DNA of 64,000 nt from the NCBI GenBank assembly GCA_038373885.1, contig JAWZYV010016535.1, forward strand, positions 1,364,001-1,428,000, given 5' to 3'. Both the position numbers and the translations under genes were made by a program. The notes below the pieces were generated by a model, which saw only the letters and a list, made by a program, of their open reading frames with translations, did no database searches and was not told where the DNA came from. The DNA comes from Cheiracanthium punctorium (taxonomy: Eukaryota; Arthropoda; Arachnida; Araneae; Cheiracanthiidae). Of the stretch, positions 11,840 to 24,357 are shown in pieces (positions within the stretch are counted from its first letter, which is position 1; each line of letters opens with the position of its first letter).

Positions 11840-14297
11840 CAGTACCATATTACCAGCAGGGCTAATGGGGCAACTGCCCAGGGCCCACAGATTTTAGGGC
11901 CCAAAAATCTTACTTGTTACACTTTTATAATTTTAAAATAAAGTTACAAAGGATTAAAAGATTTCAAAAGTTAAATTATTTTTTAATTATAAAGTATGAA
12001 CAATAAAAAATAAATAATTCAAATTTACATTTGTGTGTATAAATTAAACTCAGTTTTAATTCTTCGAAATGCTCTACAGTCGATATAGCATACCAATATT
12101 GTTATGTCGTAAAGAATAAATAACATTTAGACTAAGTGGAAAATTAACGGGTTTTTCTTGTATTAAAAGTTCTGATTTGAAAAAAAAATTAAAATAATTA
12201 AAGAAGTTTATATTTAAGATAATTTTGCCCAGAGAAATTAAGTTTTTGGGTATGTGGGGACATTATGAGGGATTTGTGTCGGTTGGATTTGTAATTTAGA
12301 GATCCATGTGCTTGTCATTAATTGTGCGCTAAATGACATACATATTTTTCTAAGTGAAATACCTGATATAGTTCTTCCATAATGGGTTACACATATGTTG
12401 AAAACTACTTTAATGATTGTGATAATTAATTTTGTATTTAATAATTTTTGTGTTTTTGGTGGCTGACAAATATTTTTTTTTATATAACGATCTTTTAGTT
12501 CCCTTATATAATATATTAACATTAATAAATTTTAACATTTCTAATCTTTTACTAATTTTCTTTTGATTTACAACAATCGCTACCGGGTAGCTATTTTCTT
12601 TTGGAGTCAGTACGATCTTGGCAGATACATGCGTTCCCGCATCTTTGGCGTTGCCAGATTCAAGTAACAAGAAATTTTACGGCCGTTCACGATGTGTTCT
12701 ACATCTTGCAAAATTTTAATAAAGAGTTATTAAATTCAAGTGGAAGTGCAAAGAATATACGTTTAATAAAATATACATATCGTTCTTTACAAAGAAATTT
12801 TTTGAGACCGTAATTACGAAGTCGATAAAGTGTGCTGACTCAAACATCGACTCCATGGCCGATATTTCGCTACAGCAATCGAAGTCTGAGTACGAGAGTA
12901 TGACGATCGCAATAAATATCAGAGCCAGAGGTGGCGGTGGGCTTCTTCGGCTGCTTCTTTTCTCTCGGCACTTGAGTCTCCGGGTCTCAACGACATCAGC
13001 AAGAGAGGTGGAGGATGGAATCACCACCCGTAAAGACTTCAGAACGAGGATGATGACATAATTGCAAGAAAGGAGGGCCCTCCAATCCTTAACCCTTAGC
13101 TAAGTCTTTTTCTATGCATGTTTCTTTTAAACTAATATTTTATACTTTTTTTTTGGGTAGTTTATTTTTGTCAGCCACTTAAATTTTTTTTTTGTGTTTG
13201 TGACATGAGGTGATAAGTAAAGAGTAAAAGTAATGGATAAAGGCAAATTCGAAAAAATATAGGTTGTATTGTTTAATTATGGGCTTAATAAGGGCTATTA
13301 AGATTAGTAATTTTAATTATGGGTCCTTTTAAGATTGATGTAAAAGGATTAAGATTTAGGGTCTAGCGTGCCTCATGTCAATTGATTATTTATTGATCAG
13401 TGTAAATATTCTCTGAGTTATGTGAGATCTAGTAAAAATGAATAGGTGATAATCGTTAAAAAAAAAAAAAAATTTAATCAAGATATTGTTAAAATATAGA
13501 ATTTTCAAGTGGATGTAAAAAGCTTTAAAATCTTATGATTGCGAGAAGATGCTTGCTTAAGTTGTTAAATAATTACTGGTTTGTGTTGTTGTAATTTTAT
13601 ATTGTGGCAATATGATAATAAACAAGTTATTTTTATATTACTTAAGAGTATTTTCTTCAGTGCATTTTCTTTTTCACTCGGACTTCATAGGGTTTTTGCA
13701 ATTTTTTAGGTAAAACCACAACGTTTATGTAACACTTTTAAATCTATACGATCACTAAGCCTTAAGAATGATTATTTTGGTTGCAATTTCGAATTTCTTT
13801 GTATTTTAGAAAATATAATGAATGGTTTATTTTACGGCACCACTTTTAGATACTAGTACTACAGAATTTTAAATATTAATTTACAAATTACTCAAAACCT
13901 TTTTCATCCCAACAATATGTAAGAAAATAACTAACCACAGTTTGTAAAGAGTATTTTTAATGTTAAAAAATAGCAAAATTTTGAATTACTTGTTATTAAG
14001 AAATATTTACAAAAATGACAGTTTACAAAAAGTGGTTGTATTCCGTACATGTTAACAATTGGAATATAGCTTTTCGATGTAATCAACGTTTAACTATCTG
14101 TGTTTCTTTGACATCCTGTAACTATATTCGTTTATTTCAGATTACTTAAAACAAAATTTGTGTTTGGAAGGGATAAGATATTTAAAACTTTCAGTATAAA
14201 CCAATCATAATCTGCTTTTTTTAGAGCGGGAGGTTATTGCAAGGGGCCCAATTTTTTTCTTCTGCCCAGGGCCCACAATTGTCTTGATCGGGCTCTG
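11840..14297. mobile_element. hAT element with GGGCCC-rich ends, 8-bp target duplication
   Basis: It is bordered by CTCATACA at 11832-11839 and 14298-14305. The left end has CAGTACC...CAGGGCTAATGGGGC and the complement of the right end starts CAGAGCCCGATCAAG. Both share the inner block CTGCCCAGGGCCCAC. Ends of this type belong to the hAT group whose transposases carry a TTF/ZMYM-like finger. The interior (about 12240-13060) has several overlapping short frames on both strands, but I could not recover a transposase domain, so it is probably decayed or non-autonomous. It interrupts the LINE-tail element. Confidence 0.75.
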
Positions 14298-14939
14298 CTC
14301 ATACACACATACCAACATTCATTTTTAATCAATTACCAGTGTTTTTATATATACCAGGCTCAAATAAAATCCTGTTTCAAATCTAAGCCTCGCCAAAGTG
14401 CCAACATACGCCATTTTGCAAGAGTTTTTTCAGGGAATCATTCGAAGCATTGACTTAGCAGCAATCAATATGGGAAATGGTTCGACCGCCAAAAAGTAAA
14501 GCACACATTTATTTGAAAAGTGGAATCCCTTAATACAGCCGCATTTCTTAAATTATCAACTATAAAACGTGTTTTATTCATCGTTACTCTGGTGTACTAT
14601 ATGCAAAGATTTCAATTATCTGAAATTTGGCGGAATTCCCCCAACTTAAATCAATGTACTCAATTGGCAAGAATGTGGTTGTATTCCAATTGGCAAGATA
14701 GATTGCTTGAAATCCCTTAATAACTGCATTATTTCTGCACAGATCATTAAAATTTAAAGCTGTATTCTAATAAAACCTTTGCACTTGTTTTCAAAAATCT
14801 ATTTTCTTAACCTCTCAGTAAATTGCGCCAAGCCGAAAACTGTGCAAACCGCTAGAACTCACTTTCTCGGCATTTCAGCCATTTTTTTTTTTTCGCCAAA
14901 CTAAAAAAATTTACATATTAGCCTCGGAAATCTTTAGTA

Positions 14940-15375
14940 CTTATTGTTTTGCGTATAAAACATTTCATTCCTGCTCTGATTTCCCATGCACACGATATTA
15001 TAATTTTTTAAAAAATAACCTTACGAATATAAACTAACAAAAAAAAAAATCATTATTGTTCTTTTATTTTTACTTTGAGAATTTAAAACATTTTATTCGG
15101 CAAAATCGCTACACATGGCAACCACGATGCTTATTTCACACTTTTTTCACTACAGGGGTTACAATTACGGAAAGCTTTTTGCGTGGAGAACATAAAAAAT
15201 CTCTTAAATTCCGGGAACGGGTGGACTTTCAAAGTTTTAAAGTGGACTATAATTTATTCTATATTATTTTACATATCTGTGCAAAATTTCAGGCTGATAG
15301 GTCCATTTTTGTGGATTTGTATACGAATCAAATCCACAAACAAACAGAATTTCATTTTTATTTATAAGGATTGCT
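14940..15375 (+). mobile_element. LINE 3'-tail-like repeat (copy 1)
   Basis: It shares blocks with 57838-58232, such as AAAACATTTCATTCCTGCTC and the closing ACAGA(A)TTT...TTTATTTATA. The end is like the 3' ends of RTE-type non-LTR elements. No coding remains are visible. Confidence 0.5.
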
Positions 15376-15438
15376 AAAATTCAGGAAACTAAACTTCGTG
15401 AATTTTCAGGCTTTTAATGTAGCGCATGTCTCTTTCTA

Positions 15439-15658
15439 TTTTTTTTTTTTAATATTGGCGGGTGCTTGCCGTTTATAGGCATTGATCACTATCAAGGCTA
15501 GAAGTACTGGTCTCTTTATTATGGTGGCACCTAGTACGTAGACGAGCATTGTCTCCTATGAAGGGATGGACAAAATTACACCCAAGTCCGTGTCAGAAAT
15601 CGAACCCGGACCCATGGTGTGGTAGAATATCTCTCTAACCACTACACAACCTGGGTGG
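15439..15658 (-). mobile_element. tRNA-derived SINE
   Basis: Read on the minus strand it starts CCACCCAGGTTGTGTAGTGG. It has a pol III A box (TAGTGGTTAGAG, about 15633-15646) and a B box (GGGTTCGATTTC, about 15597-15609) about 35 bases apart. It ends in an A-rich tail (plus-strand T run at 15441-15452). Spacing and order match a tRNA-headed SINE. No clean target duplication was seen. Confidence 0.75.
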
Positions 15659-15839
15659 CTGTTACTTGCTATGTTTGTCTGCATACCCGTAAACCAGATT
15701 CTCTTTTCACATGATTTTTCAATACTGTTTTAAAATAATGTGGTAAAAAAATAACGAAAAGCATTTTTTGATAATTATTTTACCAATGCGTAACAGTAAA
15801 ATTTCTTTTTTGAGAATTTTTGTGCCTGCTATATATATT

Positions 15840-16036
15840 CAGGGTCTTATTATTGCATGGGCAAATTGGGACTTTGCCCAGGGCCCCCTGGCTCAAAAGG
15901 GCCACCAATTACAAATATTTTTGCGAAATATTTTTTTTCATATCAAAATTATATAAAAAATAAAACAAATTTGATAGATGGGGGCCCCAAAATTCATCAA
16001 TGGCCGGGGGATCTCATTGGTCATAATCAGGCTCTG
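15840..16036. mobile_element. hAT MITE, 197 bp, exact 8-bp duplication
   Basis: TATATATT flanks both sides (15832-15839, 16037-16044). The ends CAGGGTCTTATTATTGC and (complement of right) CAGAGCCTGATTATG are inverted. The inner GGGCCCC blocks show it belongs to the same family as the element at 11840-14297 and the MITE at 50508-50704. It is a non-autonomous deletion form. Confidence 0.85.
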
Positions 16037-16282
16037 TATATATTTACTATCCAGGATTCACAGAATGGTATATTGTTCCTACATTTTAGGGTGCACAATG
16101 TTATAAAGTTGGGAACTGCTGGCCAAGAGGATAAACCATTTTTACAAATAAAGGTGAAGATTTTGTCAATTTGCATATCAAAATAAATTAATAAATATAT
16201 TATATTACTTAATACTATAAAAAATTTTATTAAAAAATAAATTTTGTAGATTATAGTATGAATTTTTAAATAAACATTTTAC

Positions 16283-16447
16283 ATCTTCAACATTAGGAAA
16301 TGTAGCAGATGCTGCAACAAATCTAAAATTAGGCTTCTGACTTTCACCTAAGCTTGAACTGCAAGATAAAACAAATTGGATGGTTTTCATACGACTTAAA
16401 GTAGCTTCCATGGTAGCGCCTCTTTCTTCTTCATTTAAAAGGTGAAT
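16283..16447 (-). CDS. HFM1: HFM1 exon: second half of DEIH box and SAT motif
   Basis: The exon has 55 codons. It opens IHLLNEEERGATMEATLSRM, completing DE|IH across the intron, and ends FRFVAASATFPNVED. SAT (motif III) couples ATP hydrolysis to unwinding. RG.T.E...SRMKT and RFVA.SAT.PN.ED match HFM1 closely and are less like the Brr2 or ASCC3 helicases. The acceptor is TTTAAACAG and the donor GTAAAA is weaker than the others. The next exon begins VAEWL, giving PNVEDVAEWL over a 10.7-kb intron. Confidence 0.92.
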
Positions 16448-16647
16448 CTGTTTAAATAATAATAAACAGAAAAAAATTAATTGGAATTATTAATGAGCAA
16501 TATAGATTACAAATTCTAGTAGATAAGTTTATTATTATTATTTTAATGTTTGTTTGTAGACATATTTTCATATTTTATAAATCATTGTTGATTATTAAAG
16601 AAGAAAAGTTCATTACATGATTTAACAAAGTAAATTGTATTCCATAC

Positions 16648-16728
16648 CTCATCAATTAGCAAAAGTTTTACCATCTGAATTAAAACTTTGTTGTTCTTCC
16701 ATAATCTTGTTATACTATCCCACTTCTC
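16648..16728 (-). CDS. HFM1: HFM1 exon: EKWD and the first half of the DEIH box
   Basis: It encodes 27 residues: EKWDSITRLWKNNKVLIQMV then KLLLIDE. EKWD continues motif Ic, and the last two residues, Asp and Glu, are the first half of motif II (the DExH box that coordinates Mg-ATP). The donor GTATGG follows GATGAG and the acceptor is ATTAATAG. Only 200 bases separate it from the next exon, the shortest intron seen here. The fit to the family is residue for residue in length. Confidence 0.9.
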
Positions 16729-17719
16729 CTATTAATTAATAAATTAATACATAGAATGCAATATGAGCAGTTAAAAAAAAGCATAACTAAATTTGAATGC
16801 ATAGTAAATTCAAAGCTTAATATTGATATTACAATGACAATACTCTCTAATTTATCTTTATTTTATAAGATGACATTTTTAAAATTGCTGTCATGCTGTT
16901 AAGTTTACTATCATTGATTAAAGTAAAACAAATAATATAAATTTAAAATTTCATTATAATTTTCATTTGAACATGGTATATACAATGAAACAAGCAAATA
17001 AACAGAAGAAAAAAGTTCTAGAATGTAGTATATATCAACTATAAATGAAATGCAGGTTTGAAATTGAGTAAATTAGATTTATCAGTTGTCATATTGTTGA
17101 AAATGTATAGGTGGTGTTTAAATAATAGTTATAAATTTTTAAAAACTTTGCATAATATTTCAAATTTATTATTTTTTAATTTTATAACTGAAAATAGACA
17201 TAGATTGGCAGAGTATTTTCCAAGGGTGTGGGGGGCCGCAAGCAAAGATTACTTCAACACATGGTTACTTACTGTATTGGAAAGAAGAAAAAACATGGGG
17301 AAAAAACAGCATACAAAAATAGAGGGAGGGAAAAGTGCTCAGTATCCTATGCCCATGAAAGTGGAAAAATATATTACATTAAATAATTCAACATTACTGC
17401 CTGAATTTAATTACTTTTTTATTTTGAGATATGAACATGAAATTATGTATTTAATCCTTTCCAGAAGAATTATGAAATAGACATTTTTTTTCCTATTGCA
17501 GATATGTTCAGCATTTTGTATGTAAATTATAACTTAACATTATAATTATGTACTTGATGAATAATAAATATCTGTAATTTTTTAAAAAGTACTAAATAAA
17601 GAAATATTATGGCAAAGAAATGAGATTTGCATGAAAATATTCACATAAATTTTACGTTTACTGTCATTATAAAAACAACTAGTTAAAAAAGTTACGTATA
17701 AAAGGCATTGCTACATTGC

Positions 17720-18490
17720 TAGGGAATCCAATCACATGGGAATGGGATGATTCTGCACAAATATTTACAGAACATGTCTTGCTGGATTAGAACCATAATG
17801 CTGCAGGATCGAAATTTAGAAGTAAATTATTTTTATTGCTATTTTACACTGCTTTCCCAATAGAGTACAAATTTTGCATATTTATGTATATAGGATAAAT
17901 AATTTTTAAAAAATTAAAATTTAAATGTTTTTTTATTGATCCTCTAGGAGGGGGTCTGGATCAAATACTGTAATCTAAATTTTTTGCTAACTTCCCAATT
18001 TGCAAATGAGCTGAAATATTACATACTAATGTATCTTAAAGAACAATCATGAATCAATTATAAAAAAATTTCAAGTTTTAAATTTTTTATAATTCATGCT
18101 TTCACATATTTTACTAAAATTAAATCAAGACTAGGAAATTATTCATTGTATTTGCCTTTATTATGTTTGTTTTTAAACAACTAAGAAATAACTGTAAGAT
18201 GTTAAATGTATTTATAATTTTCATGTCTTTAAATTATTGTCTTACATAAACTTCACCTTTTTACAGTCATTGTAAAAGTAATTAGTTCAAAAAGTAACTT
18301 ATAAAAATTTCTTTCTTTTACTATTTTTTCCCTGTAATCTGTCATTAAATTAATTCTAAGCTTACAGGAAATATTCAACTGAAGTTTGTCAATGGATGAT
18401 CCCATGTGGAATCCAGTTTTACAGCTGTATCAATAAATCTGAATCTTAATTTCTTGCAAAGCTAAGAACAGTTAGGGATTGCATTCCTGA
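17720..18490. mobile_element. hAT-like element with TAGGGAAT ends (old copy)
   Basis: It starts TAGGGAATCCAATC and ends GGGATTGCATTCCTGA, in inverted relation. The interior matches the element at 26030-26740, for example GTCTGGATCAAATA and TATAATTCATGCTTT blocks. The target duplication is not recognisable, so this is the older copy. A further partial copy lies at about 18800-19030. Confidence 0.6.
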
Positions 18491-18529
18491 TTATCAGAAC
18501 ACTAGAGAAGGGTAATTAAAATATGGACT

Positions 18530-18790
18530 GTGATATTGAAATCTAAAACGGGGAGATTGAAGAACAAGAATCAGAGGTGTCTTTAAAAAGTGAACTTCAA
18601 TTATCCATACAAAACTGCATGGCTCCTTCAGGGTTCCATAAAAGAAAAAGGAGAAATAGAGATAAAACTTGTATCGTTAACAAAGAAATTAATATCTTAA
18701 AAGAAAGTGTATAACATGGTAGCAAAGTTGAAGCTGTGTATGGTTATTTATTCACCATAGAACTAATAGTGGTAGAATTGGAAAAAACAT
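18530..18790 (+). pseudogene. Possible hAT transposase remnant
   Basis: Between two copies of the TAGGGAAT repeat is a plus-strand frame with a stop in mid-course. It reads SKVEAVYGYLFTI and a little later VVELEKTF. This resembles the run-up to the hAT C-terminal dimerisation region (Y.YL.TI...VE). The match is short and rests on family recall. It may be the coding piece of the surrounding TAGGGAAT family. Confidence 0.3.
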
Positions 18791-18799
18791 TTTGGTTAA

Positions 18800-19030
18800 A
18801 TACTTTTTAATTCGCTACCCAAAATTATATCAAGATTAGGAGATGATTCATAGAATCTTTGCCTTTTTTACATTCTTTTTCTTTAGTAACTAAGAAATAA
18901 CTGTAATATTATTATGAACATTATGGCTATAATTTCCATACTTCTCTAAGTTATTGTCCTCATTATCAATCAAGATCAATTATTATTGTTAAGATTTAAC
19001 TTCACAGAGATTAAAATCTCTTTACACTTT
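18800..19030 (+). repeat. Partial copy of the TAGGGAAT-family interior
   Basis: Blocks such as AACTAAGAAATAACTGTAA match both 18080-18240 and 26400-26580, but no terminal repeats are present. It is a fragment of the same element. Confidence 0.5.
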
Positions 19031-19039
19031 TCTCTGCTG

Positions 19040-20101
19040 ACACACCACTCCCTCCTAGAGAGTCAGTTGGAGGTTGACGAATGATTTCCAAACGTTATGG
19101 AATGTTGCCACTCGTTTTGATTGCAAGAAATTTGCGTGCCAAATGTGGCGTTTGCTAGATGAGCCAAAAGGTACCCATTTGTCCAGTCTTCAATCGCCAG
19201 ATGTTGTGTGCATGGACATGATCTCATGCTGCCACAAGAGCCTTAGGACAGGAAATGAGACACAATGAATGAGGAGACAGACAATATTCTTTGAAAGACA
19301 CACAATGGTCACAGAAATTCTATCTTCTTGTCAGAAAAAGTTATCATCTACTGACTACTGACATACAATAACCTTTAATCTGCAGCATCAAAAGAGGAAT
19401 GAAATTGTCTAAGGTCAAATGCCAAGTTACCAAAGCATGTGCTTACAAAACAAACATGTCCTGCAACTTCTCACACTACTCTTCTCGTGCTAAAAAATTT
19501 CAAAATTTATGTAAACATTTTTGTGCAAACAGCAGGTTTTTCTTCTTTTATAACAATGTTATTGTGACTTTATTAAGTATCTACAAAGTAAAATATGTTT
19601 TTATTTGAGTAAAATATAAATCTACATGATTAGACTGGTTGACTAGAAATTTTGCAGGCACATATTCATATAGGGTCGCTAGGTCTTATGTTTTCCCCAT
19701 ATTTTTTGGGGGGTTTTGGTGATTTCTACCTTTTATATTTTTTCCTTCCCTGTAAGACAATTTCTTCCATTTTTTCATGCATTATAATAATCATAAGTAA
19801 AAATATTTTCATTTGAAATTTCATACAAATTTTTACTTAAATGCTATACAGTGTAGACTTTTGAGACCTTTTCTCCTAACAGAGCATCACTCATATGTAG
19901 CGAGTTACAGAGTTAAAATACTGGCTCCGATTATAGTAAAACTAAAACATGATTTTATATTTATTCATGGATAAGAATTAAATAACAAACATAAAAAATA
20001 GGCACACGGTTGCTACCCTCAGCACATTAGCATAGGTACCCTGTTCACAAAAAAGTACATATTTTGTTTTGATCAGCAGACACTGGTGTGGAGGTAGTTT
20101 C
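19040..20101. other. Intronic stretch without supported features
   Basis: Open frames are short and unrecognised. I see no repeats shared with the rest of the window. It lies in the HFM1 intron between the 16.7- and 23.2-kb exons. Confidence 0.4.
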
Positions 20102-20109
20102 ATGCACAC

Positions 20110-22778
20110 TAGGGTGGATCGAAAAAAACTTTTTTTTCGAAATCTTTATCTCCTGAGGTCTCAAAAGTTGTGTCTTGATATAAATAAGATGTATGTTAAA
20201 TTTGAATGTTCTGCGACATCTTGGGTAGCGCATCGAGCTCGAAACCTAGAAATTTTTGAAAAATATGAATTCTTTAAAAAAATCAACCAAAAAAAATTCT
20301 TTTCTGATTTATTAGAATGCCGAACGTCTGAAAGTTGTATATCATTATGAATAAAATCTATGCAAAATTTGGAGTTGCTACGACAATATCTAGGGGTTAA
20401 ACATCGAGCTTGAAATCTATAAGTATTTGAAAATATAAACTTTTTTAGAGAAATTATGTAGAAAGCAAAATTTATTTGTTATAAATAATTTTATATGTTA
20501 AAAGATATTCAGAGACACTCAATAAATTTCATAGAAAATAGCTTTATGAGTAGTTTTATACAATACACACGTTATGCTGTCGTTTTGTCTTGGGTGCAAT
20601 ACGCAAACTGTGCTGTAGACAACTAACGCCAATTAACCAGCTCATGGCAACTCATGTTTGTTCGGATAAACCAAGCACTAGATATTTCATAGAAACAGGT
20701 ATTTAGTTTACCATTTTAGACAGATGGTGTTTTCCATTTACTCGTAAAAAATCTAAGGGGTGGTTGCCTTGCACTGCTACGATTCGGAATAAAGCGAAAC
20801 TCAACTCTTACAAGATATGGAACAAAATCAGCATTCTTAGAAGAGCTGGGAATATCAGAAGAATTACCTTGTACCAAGTTACCAACCCAAGGAGATGTAC
20901 TTCTATATTAATATTTTGTACTTAAAAAGAAAAAATTTTGAATAAAAGGCAGGATCCACCAAAAGGAGAAGTAACCTTAGTTGTGGCGATCAAAATACAG
21001 GAAATTTGAATCAAGCCATTTGAATCAGTATCCCCACTGTGTCAATCCATAAATTCAACAGATAGTTAGAAACGGTTGTGAGCAAGTTCAGTAGCTAAAT
21101 AAATTGTATGCTAGAGACAGACAAAAGGAATCATTTGAAGAAAGTGGGGAAAATTCTCTCTTACCGAACTATTGAATATCGCAACTTGCAAATGTACATT
21201 TCCTGAAGCAGGTGTAGCTCAGAGAAGCCCGTACCTTATACGGAACGAGAGTCACGGGCAGACCAGAGTGAAGTTAAAGTCGCAACAATCGGTGGAATTG
21301 AAAAGAAGTGTATGGAGAATGAGAGAAAAGTTGAAAGATTGGAAAGAGAAATTTCGAGATTGGTGGAGAAAGTTGTGAAAGTTCCAACATCCAGTGCATG
21401 TCTCCAACTGTAGTCATTGATCAGGAAAGGGAAAATAAAGAAAGATGTTTGAAAAACTGAAGGTAGCGTTGAATGCCTATCTGTTGCCATTTTGGGAAAG
21501 GCGTTCACAAGTGACCAGTTAGAATAAAAATCTCAGTGCTTTCACAAGTCTGTGACACATAAAGTTATATCGGCAGCAGTAACTCTGGTATCATCTTTAT
21601 TTCATGGCCTGGAAAGCAGAAAGAATGCGGATGGAGAAAAAGCTTCTCAACTGATTCTCACCCACATAAAGTTAGAGGAAGGCTGGGATGACTGGCAGTA
21701 AATTACAGAAAGAAACAGAAGAAGCCTTTAAAATTTTTTTTTGGATTGTGTTTTGATAGGAGGAAGGATAAAACCATATACATAGACAAATTAGTTAACG
21801 GCAAATTACACCCAAGTGTTTGCCACTAAGAAAATATTTCACTGATCATGGAACCTGGTCCAACATAACTTTAGACATGTGATTTTAAGGTAGAGAGAAT
21901 TTCACTGGAAATTTGGAAGAGTTTGACACAAAATCCATTGATCTTGGTACCCTCACATGCATTAGTGATTGTGGGGAACTATCGAATTCTGGAAAGAACA
22001 AAGGTGTCATCCGAAATCTAGGTAAGCATTTCTCTAATCTAACTATTCTCTTCGATGGTATATTTACCAACTTCATACCATCGCGCTGCTACTCCGAAGT
22101 TTGCTGGTGATTACCAGCAAACCATCAGGTATGAAACCATCATCATATCTATATGATGATGGTTTCATACTATCTAGATTATTGCACTTGACATAAAATG
22201 CCACGGTTTGAATTGAAGTCAAGCTTTCAGCTTTACAGAGCTCATTAAAAAACATGCTCCATAATTAGGTGGTTGGGCTGGCACAGGTAGGGACTCAGGT
22301 CACAGCCAAATCAACAAGGTGGGTCCTGGGTAGTGTAGTTATGACTGTAACTGTACTAGGAAAGAGCTGCTAATGTTATTGATTATTTTTCAATGGCTAA
22401 TTCACTAAAAAAAAATTAATTTTGTGTTCTACATCATTTTTTTCAAAAAATGCATAATTTTCAGATATTTATAGATTTCAAGTTTGATCTGTAACCCGTA
22501 GAACTTGTCGAATTCTTTCCAGATTTTACATACATGTAATTCAGAACAACTTCTAAATCCTTGAGAGCCTAATAATTCCGAAAAGAATTTTTTTGGTTGA
22601 TTTTTAAAAAAAAGTATATTTTTCAAAAAGTTCTAAATTTCAAGATCAATGCGAAACCCCAAGACGTCGTCGTAGAATATTCAAAATTTACAGACATCTT
22701 ATTATTTATATTGATATACAACTTTTGAGACTTCAGGAGATAAAGATTTCGAAAAAAAGTTTTTTTCGGTCCACCCTA
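20110..22778. mobile_element. TAGGGTGG element copy 1, long TIRs, exact 8-bp duplication
   Basis: ATGCACAC occurs at 20102-20109 and again at 22779-22786. The ends TAGGGTGGATCGAAAAAA and (complement of right) TAGGGTGGACCGAAAAAA begin inverted repeats that stay alignable for roughly 350 bases. The interior (about 20760-22080) has plus-strand fragments in shifting frames, for example ELGISEELPCTKLPTQGD, which look like a broken transposase I cannot classify. A group of three hairpins lies at 22053-22170. Compare copies at 39023 and 47614. Confidence 0.85.
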
Positions 22779-23183
22779 ATGCACACAAATGCACATACAC
22801 TGACTTTCTGCTCTAGGATAAAAACAGCATTCAGGGATAATATTTTAAAAGTTTTTCATTTAATACGGGTTTTGAAGATTCTGTGCAGTAAAAAGTTCTT
22901 AGTATTTTTAAGCCTTTTAAAAATTATTCGTAGCAATATTTTGAAGAATATTTCTACTTTCCAAAAATTTTATGTCGGACATCTAATTTATGTCATTCTG
23001 TGTGTTTTGACACATGTTTAATGTATTTTACAGAAAATCTTGTTCTTTTTTTTTCAAGCAAATTATGGCAACCCAACATTCAAATTAAAATGCTTAATAA
23101 GAGAATATACGTTAACAGCCAAAAAGATACAATCTAAAAACACATATATACATTTAAAAAGAGTTATTACATGATACACATAC

Positions 23184-23335
23184 AGGGGTAGTCAGTATTA
23201 ATGAATACTTTTGAAGTTCAAAATAATCTTCATTTTCACTATCACCAGTCAACTGAATGCATAAAACACCTAACGGTTCAAATTTTGATTTCCAGTCTAG
23301 ATAACGTTCATTACATAATGATTTCACAGGAGCCA
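23184..23335 (-). CDS. HFM1: HFM1 exon: motifs Ia to Ic
   Basis: Two bases complete a Met, then 50 residues follow: APVKSLCNERYLDWKSKFEP, LGVLCIQLTGD, and an end ILTTP. APVKSLC..R..DW is motif Ia, LTGD is motif Ib, and TTP (before EKWD in the next exon) is motif Ic of Ski2-like helicases. The donor is GTATGTGT after ACCCCT and the acceptor is TTTTTAG. The intron on the 5' side (23336-27808) contains both hAT elements that share the GCTACAAG target. Confidence 0.9.
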
Positions 23336-23934
23336 CTAAAAAACAACAAATATAGATTATTTATTAAAACTTACAAATAACATGTTACATTTTCTTTGTA
23401 AATTTTACTAGAAATATACAGTCAAAAGAATCTGAACATTTGAATGTCAGACTTTTTTTGTAAACTAAAAATATGCATAAGTAGCATTTGTGGCATACCA
23501 GGTTAGACATTAAAAAAAAAAGTTTTGAAAGAAGTTTATTATGTCAACATCAGACCATCTTTCTTGTAGATCAAATAATGAAGAACAAATTTTACATTTG
23601 GCTACAAGCAGTGTTGGGCGTTAATCAATTAATTTTTTAATCGATGCGTTAGTTGATTAAAAAAGTAATTGAGATTAAATCAATTACAATTAAATTAACT
23701 GCAATTAAATTTAGTTGCAGGTTGCAATTAAATTATTTGGATTAATGTATGTTAATCATCATTCGCAATTAAAATAATTGCAATTAACTTTTTTAATTAT
23801 TCTATGAAACAATTAAAACTAACAATTAACTTACTTATATATATTTAGAAAGTGAATATATCAACCTTTCAAGTATATTAGGTAAGTTGGAGTGTATAGG
23901 CTGATTATTTTACCAACTATGCGAAAAATTCCAG

Positions 23935-24003
23935 AGCTGGGGCTCGAACCCAGGACTACCACTTAACGTGCGGGTGCTCTAGCACTGAGCTACACTGGGA
24001 CGA
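23935..24003 (-). tRNA. tRNA-like segment in inverted unit
   Basis: The A box GTGTAGCTCAGTGCTAGAGC and B box GGTTCGAGCCCC are intact. A cloverleaf can be drawn with anticodon GTT (Asn), but position 33 would be C instead of the near-universal T, and the acceptor stem has two mismatches. A run of T follows on its own strand. It is more likely a tRNA-derived repeat than a working tRNA gene. Confidence 0.4.
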
Positions 24004-24288
24004 TTCCCAGATGAAATTTCTCGCTTTTGAACCGTTGGCATTTATCATCTTCCTCTGCAAACCACATATGGAACAGATGAAACAATTAATTCGCGACAAC
24101 TCCATTACACCGCGGAAGTTATATACATTTTTAGAAAGTGAATATATCAACCTTTCTAAAAATGTATATAACTTCCGCGGTGTAATGGAGTTGTCGCGAA
24201 TTAATTGTTTCATCTGTTCCATCTGTGGTTTGCAGAGGAAGATGATAAATGCCAACGGTTCAAAAGCGAGAAATTTCATCTGGGAATC

Positions 24289-24357
24289 GTCCCAGTGTAG
24301 CTCAGTGCTAGAGCACCCGCACGTTAAGCGGTAGTCCTGGGTTCGAGCCCCAGCTCT
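24289..24357 (+). tRNA. tRNA-like segment in second unit
   Basis: It has the same structure as the segment at 23935-24003 with one anticodon-stem change (GCGG instead of GTGG) that restores a G-C pair. TTTTT follows directly and could act as a pol III terminator. C at position 33 argues against a functional tRNA. Confidence 0.4.

Larger units (their letters stand above)
10810..14350 (+). mobile_element. LINE-tail-like element, split by a hAT insertion
   Basis: It opens AAAACTAGCTGAAGTACCCG, a start seen in truncated RTE-like non-LTR elements of arthropods. It continues through an array of related roughly 120-150-base segments that alternate a GAT/CGGT motif with the CGCCATCTAGTGG motif. The sequence is interrupted at 11840-14297 by a hAT element and resumes at 14298. 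No reverse transcriptase is visible. Class assignment is by style only. Confidence 0.45.

Noticed and set aside
11840..14297. Host gene suggested by several overlapping frames at 12240-13060
   Set aside because: The interval is a hAT element with exact target duplications; frames overlap on both strands and none gives a clear domain.
17058..17480. 140-codon plus-strand frame in the HFM1 intron
   Set aside because: No recognisable domain, biased A+T-rich composition, no splice or repeat support; likely chance.
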